A stretch of DNA of 64,000 nucleotides, from assembly GCF_040779325.2 (NCBI RefSeq), contig NZ_JBFONT020000001.1:186001-250000 (forward strand). Direction: 5' to 3'. The stretch is from Aestuariibius violaceus (GTDB lineage Bacteria; Pseudomonadota; Alphaproteobacteria; Rhodobacterales; Rhodobacteraceae). A model generated the notes under the pieces. The model made no database searches. It was not told where the DNA came from and was given only the letters and a program-made list of their open reading frames with translations. Below are positions 60,309 to 64,000 of the stretch, one piece after another (position 1 is the first letter of the stretch; every line of letters begins with the position of its first letter). Position numbers and translations under genes: made by a program.

Positions 60309-60545
60309 TCATTTCGGCATCGGACACGGCCGACTTCGGCGCGGGGTCATATAGCCTTCCACACCATCGTCGATCACCCAATGCTGGCACCCGTCGGGAT
60401 CGACCCAAACCTCCGCCACGCCATTCTGCAATGGACCGGCATCGATACCCGTATCGACAACCGTCCGATTATCGTCAGGAACGCCACACCCCGCCAGCGC
60501 AATAGGAATTGCGCTGGCATAAAACAGACATGATCTTGGCTTCAT
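60309..60545 (-). CDS. Small lipoprotein, function unknown
   Basis: The 78-residue protein has a lipoprotein signal peptide with lipobox LAGC (Cys at about residue 20, followed by GVPDD). The short mature part contains GVAEVWVDPDGCQHWVIDDGVEGYMTPR, a block I recall in other Rhodobacterales small lipoproteins, with one more Cys in it and another near the end (RPCPMPK). A disulfide is possible. It converges on rpe with one base between stops. Confidence 0.75.
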   Translation of the reverse strand: MKPRSCLFYASAIPIALAGCGVPDDNRTVVDTGIDAGPLQNGVAEVWVDPDGCQHWVIDDGVEGYMTPRRSRPCPMPK

Positions 60546-60590
60546 GAAATGGTCCTCTTTGTGGTTCCATTTCCCACTCCCCAGTGTGCT

Positions 60591-61697
60591 CTAAAAAGAA
60601 CTCGTCACAAGCTGCCCCTCATAACTCTTCAACGACAATCGCGCGGCCTGACCATAGCTGTCGGGTTGCGTTTCCAGTTCCGGAAATATCTTTAACAATT
60701 CCTCAAGCTGCTTCGATTCTATACTGTCCATCGACATTTCGCCGGGATGAAAGCTTTCGCACGGCGCGCCTTCGGCAAAGACGATTTCATGTTTTTTGAA
60801 CAAAATATGGTAGTATTCTACCTCTCCCCCTTCGCATCTGTTCACCCGATCCGAACCAAGAAGATGTTTGGCGGCCACCAGTATTTCGGGCTCACCGAAA
60901 TAAAGCTCTGCCTGCCAGCCCCGCAAAAGAACCCGGTGCTGCGGAGAGAGGATCAGATCCCTCTCGTTTCCAATGGCTCCGGCATCGATCCTGATCGGCG
61001 CAAGCGATCCTTCCGCCGGCACCGCCCGGTGACCAATCCACGTGATCGGTTGCAGCCCCTTATCAAGCGTCTCGACCAGATCCCCGACCTTTAGCGTTTC
61101 GACAGGCACCTCCCCGCGATCCGTAAGGATGAGAGTTTCGCGCGCGAAACAGAAAACTGTGGCCGAGATCGACCCAACACCGATCGTACCGGCAGGTTCA
61201 CCGGACGATCCATTGTCGGTAATGATGAAAATCGTCGAAACGGGGCCTGGTATCGTTACGGTAATACTGTCGGGCGCACCTGCACCATCAAAAGCGTCGG
61301 AGGTATTTCCGTCGGCTTCGACAGTATTTGCATCCGTTTGCACATGGTACGATTCCAGATTGGAAAACGTGATCGGGATCTGAATACCGTCAGCATCAAA
61401 TGCAATAATCGTGATCTCATCGTCGAATGTCGTTTCGTCACTGTCGAGGTCGTATATCTCAAATGTAACGTCCGTCACCGGCGTCGAAAATCCGACCGAA
61501 CTCGTAGCAGGTTCGCTGGCACCGCTTGTTAATATGGTGCCACCAGGGAATTCTGAATTAGTTCCGTTATCAGGGAAATAGGTATAAGCCGGAGCTGAAT
61601 TGACCGTGACAGTGGTGCTCAGACCATTCGTATCATCCGTTTCGACAACGCTCCCCGATGCTCCGCCAAGTTCGTCCCAAGTGAAGAGAAATGGCAT
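60591..61697 (-). CDS. Hint-domain protein, Rhodobacterales type (third, distant locus)
   Basis: The 368-residue protein has a beta-rich acidic N-terminal half (ETDDTNGLSTTVTVNSAPAYTY; DVTFEIYDLDSDETTFDDEI) that differs from the other Hint proteins here, and a Hint domain from about residue 182: FCFARETLILTDRGEVPVE, VGDLVETLDKGLQPITWIGHR and LSPQHRVLLRGWQAELYFGE. The same C-terminal tail region follows (SFHPGEMSMDSIESKQLEEL). The conserved half thus is the Hint part with variable N-terminal cargo. It is AT-richer than its neighbours. The start follows AGGAGCGGAAAT. Confidence 0.88.
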   Translation of the reverse strand: MPFLFTWDELGGASGSVVETDDTNGLSTTVTVNSAPAYTYFPDNGTNSEFPGGTILTSGASEPATSSVGFSTPVTDVTFEIYDLDSDETTFDDEITIIAFDADGIQIPITFSNLESYHVQTDANTVEADGNTSDAFDGAGAPDSITVTIPGPVSTIFIITDNGSSGEPAGTIGVGSISATVFCFARETLILTDRGEVPVETLKVGDLVETLDKGLQPITWIGHRAVPAEGSLAPIRIDAGAIGNERDLILSPQHRVLLRGWQAELYFGEPEILVAAKHLLGSDRVNRCEGGEVEYYHILFKKHEIVFAEGAPCESFHPGEMSMDSIESKQLEELLKIFPELETQPDSYGQAARLSLKSYEGQLVTSSF

Positions 61698-61883
61698 ATT
61701 TCCGCTCCTTTTGGCCCGCCCACAGAATTTGAATTGACAGTATGGGTTGTTAAAGCCTCCATTGATTCTACCTATACGATAGATCGAAATTCACTTAACT
61801 CCTAGTTGAGTCTCCCGGAGTTGGGGAAACTCGCCGATCCGTCTTCCAGCTGCACAGGAGTTGAGCAATTGCCCGCCGTGTTG

Positions 61884-62186
61884 ATGCCAGAAGAAACGTC
61901 GAAGCGACTTCGCGACCGGATAGAGGCGCTATCGAAACTGACGGAAGTCAGGCTGTTCCCCGCAAAAGGCGAGCGTCATTTCGTCCACTTCACATCAGAC
62001 GACCTCGACCTCTTCGACGGCGAAGGCGGAGAGCCCTACATCCTCGCCGTCCGGAACCACGATCTCCTCACCGTCACTATCCCGGAAAAAGAAGGCGACC
62101 GGTCAAACTATATCCCCGTGCGGAACGAAAAGGCCCTGCAACGCATCGATCCGTTCTGGAGCGCTAAGCCGGCGATGCAGTCCTGA
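61884..62186 (+). CDS. Small soluble protein, unknown
   Basis: The frame from this ATG encodes 100 residues (MPEETSKRLRDRIEALSKLTEVRLF) with FVHFTSDDLDLFDGEGGEPYILAV and LLTVTIPEKEGD. There is no signal peptide or known motif. An in-frame TTG at 61806 would add 26 residues, but its sequence lacks conservation signs. It could be a small regulatory or adaptor protein. It converges on the glycosyltransferase gene with four bases between stops. Confidence 0.5.
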   Translation: MPEETSKRLRDRIEALSKLTEVRLFPAKGERHFVHFTSDDLDLFDGEGGEPYILAVRNHDLLTVTIPEKEGDRSNYIPVRNEKALQRIDPFWSAKPAMQS

Positions 62187-62190
62187 CCAC

Positions 62191-63288
62191 TCAGGCCCAA
62201 TCCGTCGCGTCCAGAAGCGCCGCCGCCTCCGCATCCGGCACCCCCCGCACCGGGCGGTTCCGCGCATTCCCCTTCCAGTCGGTCGAAATCCCCCGGCAAT
62301 GAAGGTATCCCGCCGCCCCGCTGACGCTCCCGACGGATGGCAGCCCTTCCAGGTCGTGCACGTCCCAGCTGCGGCGCCCAAAGAAACTCTGCGGGCGGAT
62401 GCAGTATTTCGTGGGGCAGTCCGGGTCCTTCGCCCGCCGGAACCGGTGGTCCCGGTGCCGGAACGGCCCCGCCTGCCCCTTCTCCGGCGTCATCCAGCGC
62501 CCCGCAAACCGCACCAGCCCCAGCCGGCTCTCGGCCGCCATATCGAAGATCCGCGCGTCCTGGCTCCACACCAGCTCGTCGATATCGCATTGCAGCACCG
62601 CCCGCGCCCGCCCCAGGAACCGCAGCCGCGCGATGTTCAAAAGCGCCGTCTGCAGGAACTTCGTCCGCCGCGCATAGGGCGGCTTGCCGCGCGGCCCGTA
62701 GGGAAAGGGCGCCGGCACCACCACCGCGCGCCGCACGCCCGCCCGGGCCAGCGCCGCCGCGGCCTCCTCGGGCGGCACCCGCACCGATCCGTTGTCGAAC
62801 AGCAGCACCCCTGCCAGCCCGTGATGCTGCACGTGGAACCGCGCGAAATCCTCGATCCAGACCGGATCGTTGTCCTTCGTGATCGCCACATGGGCGTTCA
62901 TCCCGGCGAACAGCCCCGTTTCATCCCGTGACACCGCCGACCCGAACCGCTGCCCGTCGGCCTCCAGCGACACGACCAGCCCGGACCCCGCCAGCTCCAC
63001 CACGTCATGCCGCCGGTACCGTCGCACCCGCCGCACCGGCACTGCGCGGCCATCCACCGTGAACTGCCCCGCCCGCACCAGCCGCCCCAGCGACCCCAGC
63101 TTGGGGCAGATCAGCAGCGTCTGCCCGCCCACGGCAACGGCGTCGTACCACAGCGTTTCCGCATCGAACGCGGCCTCGTAGCCCTCCGTCCGATACCGCT
63201 CCGGCACCGGGATCGCGCGCGAAAACCCCGTCCCCGTCACACGCGCGCTCGCCAGTTGCGGCGCGATCCTGTCCCCCATGTCACTCAT
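62191..63288 (-). CDS. Glycosyltransferase family 92/GT2-like protein
   Basis: The 365-residue protein has the layout of family-92-like (DUF23 or Glyco_tranf_2_4) transferases: an N-terminal beta-rich part, then ITKDNDPVWIEDFARFHVQHHGLAGVLLFDNGS (catalytic fold entry), QTALLNIARLRFLGRARAVLQCDIDELVW with the DxDE-like acidic motif and WMTPEKGQAGPFRHRDHRF. It would add a sugar to a surface or secreted glycan; donor and acceptor unknown. The start is MSDMGDR; an ATG nine bases downstream is an alternative. It is divergent from a response-regulator gene. Confidence 0.8.
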   Translation of the reverse strand: MSDMGDRIAPQLASARVTGTGFSRAIPVPERYRTEGYEAAFDAETLWYDAVAVGGQTLLICPKLGSLGRLVRAGQFTVDGRAVPVRRVRRYRRHDVVELAGSGLVVSLEADGQRFGSAVSRDETGLFAGMNAHVAITKDNDPVWIEDFARFHVQHHGLAGVLLFDNGSVRVPPEEAAAALARAGVRRAVVVPAPFPYGPRGKPPYARRTKFLQTALLNIARLRFLGRARAVLQCDIDELVWSQDARIFDMAAESRLGLVRFAGRWMTPEKGQAGPFRHRDHRFRRAKDPDCPTKYCIRPQSFFGRRSWDVHDLEGLPSVGSVSGAAGYLHCRGISTDWKGNARNRPVRGVPDAEAAALLDATDWA

Positions 63289-63415
63289 CTCCGCGCCGGT
63301 AGCACGCCTGCACGGAATTTGCACATATGCTCAGCCACCACCCGTCAAATCCTCATCTACTTCCGTCCCCGCGCGATCCGCGCCAATCTACGCCAAAGAA
63401 AAGGACATGGGGCAG

Positions 63416-64000
63416 ATGACGGAAATCCTGATCGCAGACGACGATCCCTCGATCCGCGACCTGTTGCGCATCGCGCTGGAAGAGGCCGGTTTCGCCGCCT
63501 TCGAAGCCGCCGATGGCGAGGCCGCGCTGGAGCTTGGCCGCAGCGGACGCGCCGCGCTCATCATCCTCGATATCGGCATGCCCGAACGCGACGGGCTCGA
63601 GGTGTGCCGCGAGATCCGCAAGACCTCCGACGTGCCGATCCTGTTTCTCACCGCCCGCCAGGACGAGATCGACCGCATCCTCGGGCTCGAGATCGGCGCC
63701 GACGACTACGTCACCAAACCCTTCTCCCCGCGCGAACTGGTCGCCCGCGTCAAGGCGATCCTCAAGCGCACCCAGCCCGCCGCGGCCAATGCCACGCTCC
63801 GCCGCGGCCGCCTCGCCCTCGACCCCGATCGCCACCTGTGCGAGATCGCGGGCGAGGCGGTGCCGCTCACCGCCCGCGAGATGGAGATCCTGTCCCGCCT
63901 GATGACCCGCCCCGACCACGTCCTGTCGCGGCCCCAACTGGTCGACGCCGTCTACGGCACGAACATCCATGTCAGCGACCGCACGCTCGACAGCCACCTG
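63416..64000 (+). CDS. OmpR/PhoB-type two-component response regulator (3' end outside window)
   Basis: The 195 visible codons include a receiver domain: acidic pocket DDD (residues 8-10), phospho-acceptor Asp in IILDIGMPERDG (about residue 52), Thr in LTARQ and the conserved Lys in YVTKPFSPRELVARV. A winged-helix effector begins at about 125 (LRRGRLALDPDRHLCEIAGE, then PLTAREMEILSRLMTRPDHV and LSRPQLVDAVYG). The gene runs off the end in DSHL. An in-frame ATG at 63407 is a possible earlier start. A sensor kinase is likely to follow. Confidence 0.92.
   Translation, partial: MTEILIADDDPSIRDLLRIALEEAGFAAFEAADGEAALELGRSGRAALIILDIGMPERDGLEVCREIRKTSDVPILFLTARQDEIDRILGLEIGADDYVTKPFSPRELVARVKAILKRTQPAAANATLRRGRLALDPDRHLCEIAGEAVPLTAREMEILSRLMTRPDHVLSRPQLVDAVYGTNIHVSDRTLDSHL

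Noticed and set aside
1..64000. CRISPR arrays, tRNA or rRNA genes, prophage
   Set aside because: No regularly spaced identical repeats, no cloverleaf-like or rRNA segments and no phage structural genes were seen on either strand.

Overview
The window looks like a chromosomal segment of a marine-type Rhodobacterales (Roseobacter/Rhodobacteraceae) alphaproteobacterium. Supporting signs are the high GC with strongly C/G-ending codons, tightly overlapping operons, Hint-domain proteins with the Rhodobacterales C-terminal block, a DUF1523 protein, Tat-type leaders, and a polyamine-type ABC importer with an FCD-GntR regulator. No rRNA, tRNA, CRISPR array, intact insertion sequence or prophage was seen. 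The organism assignment is inferred from protein style, not from a marker gene.

Layout. 1-8.2 kb is surface polysaccharide: the end of a capsule-export protein (KpsE/CtrB type), its KpsT ATPase, a convergent dTDP-L-rhamnose operon (rfbC-rfbB-rfbD-rfbA) ending in a glycosyltransferase, and a two-domain glycosyltransferase. 8.2-13.2 kb holds pncB, an AT-rich stand-alone RelA/SpoT-type synthetase that looks acquired, a serine hydrolase and an O6-alkylguanine-DNA alkyltransferase. 13.2-21.8 kb holds a periplasmic nucleotidase and an ABC importer (ATPase, binding protein, two permeases, Asp/Glu-racemase-like enzyme) with a divergent FCD-GntR/GNAT pair. 21.8-36.8 kb is a divergent type II secretion (T2SS) locus. 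The minus arm is DUF1800, DUF1501, gspL, gspM and a short gspC-like gene; the plus arm is gspE-F-G-H-I-J-K, prepilin peptidase and gspD. The secretin carries an unusual C-terminal SPOR domain.

36.8-46.8 kb is mixed: a LysR regulator, a periplasmic protein of three 54-residue repeats, an alpha/beta hydrolase, gabD, then a tandem duplication. In it the 3' end of gabD plus a Hint-protein gene was copied, leaving one intact and one decayed Hint gene. A TetR/NTF2-like divergent pair with two matching operators and an S58 peptidase follow. 47.0-54.0 kb is a seven-gene same-strand cluster with no function I can assign: a TelA-like coiled-coil protein, an unknown protein, an AAA+ ATPase, three small or medium membrane proteins (one DUF1523) and a DUF6638-like protein. 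This is the best candidate for an undescribed system. 54.0-64.0 kb has an outer-membrane barrel, a deoxyribose catabolic set (deoC plus a double aldehyde dehydrogenase, with an AraC regulator next to it), rpe, a lipoprotein, a third Hint protein, a glycosyltransferase and the start of a response regulator.

Two 116-bp intergenic elements at 11029 and 45764 share ends and four 11-bp iterated GCCGAC-type repeats. I do not recognise them.
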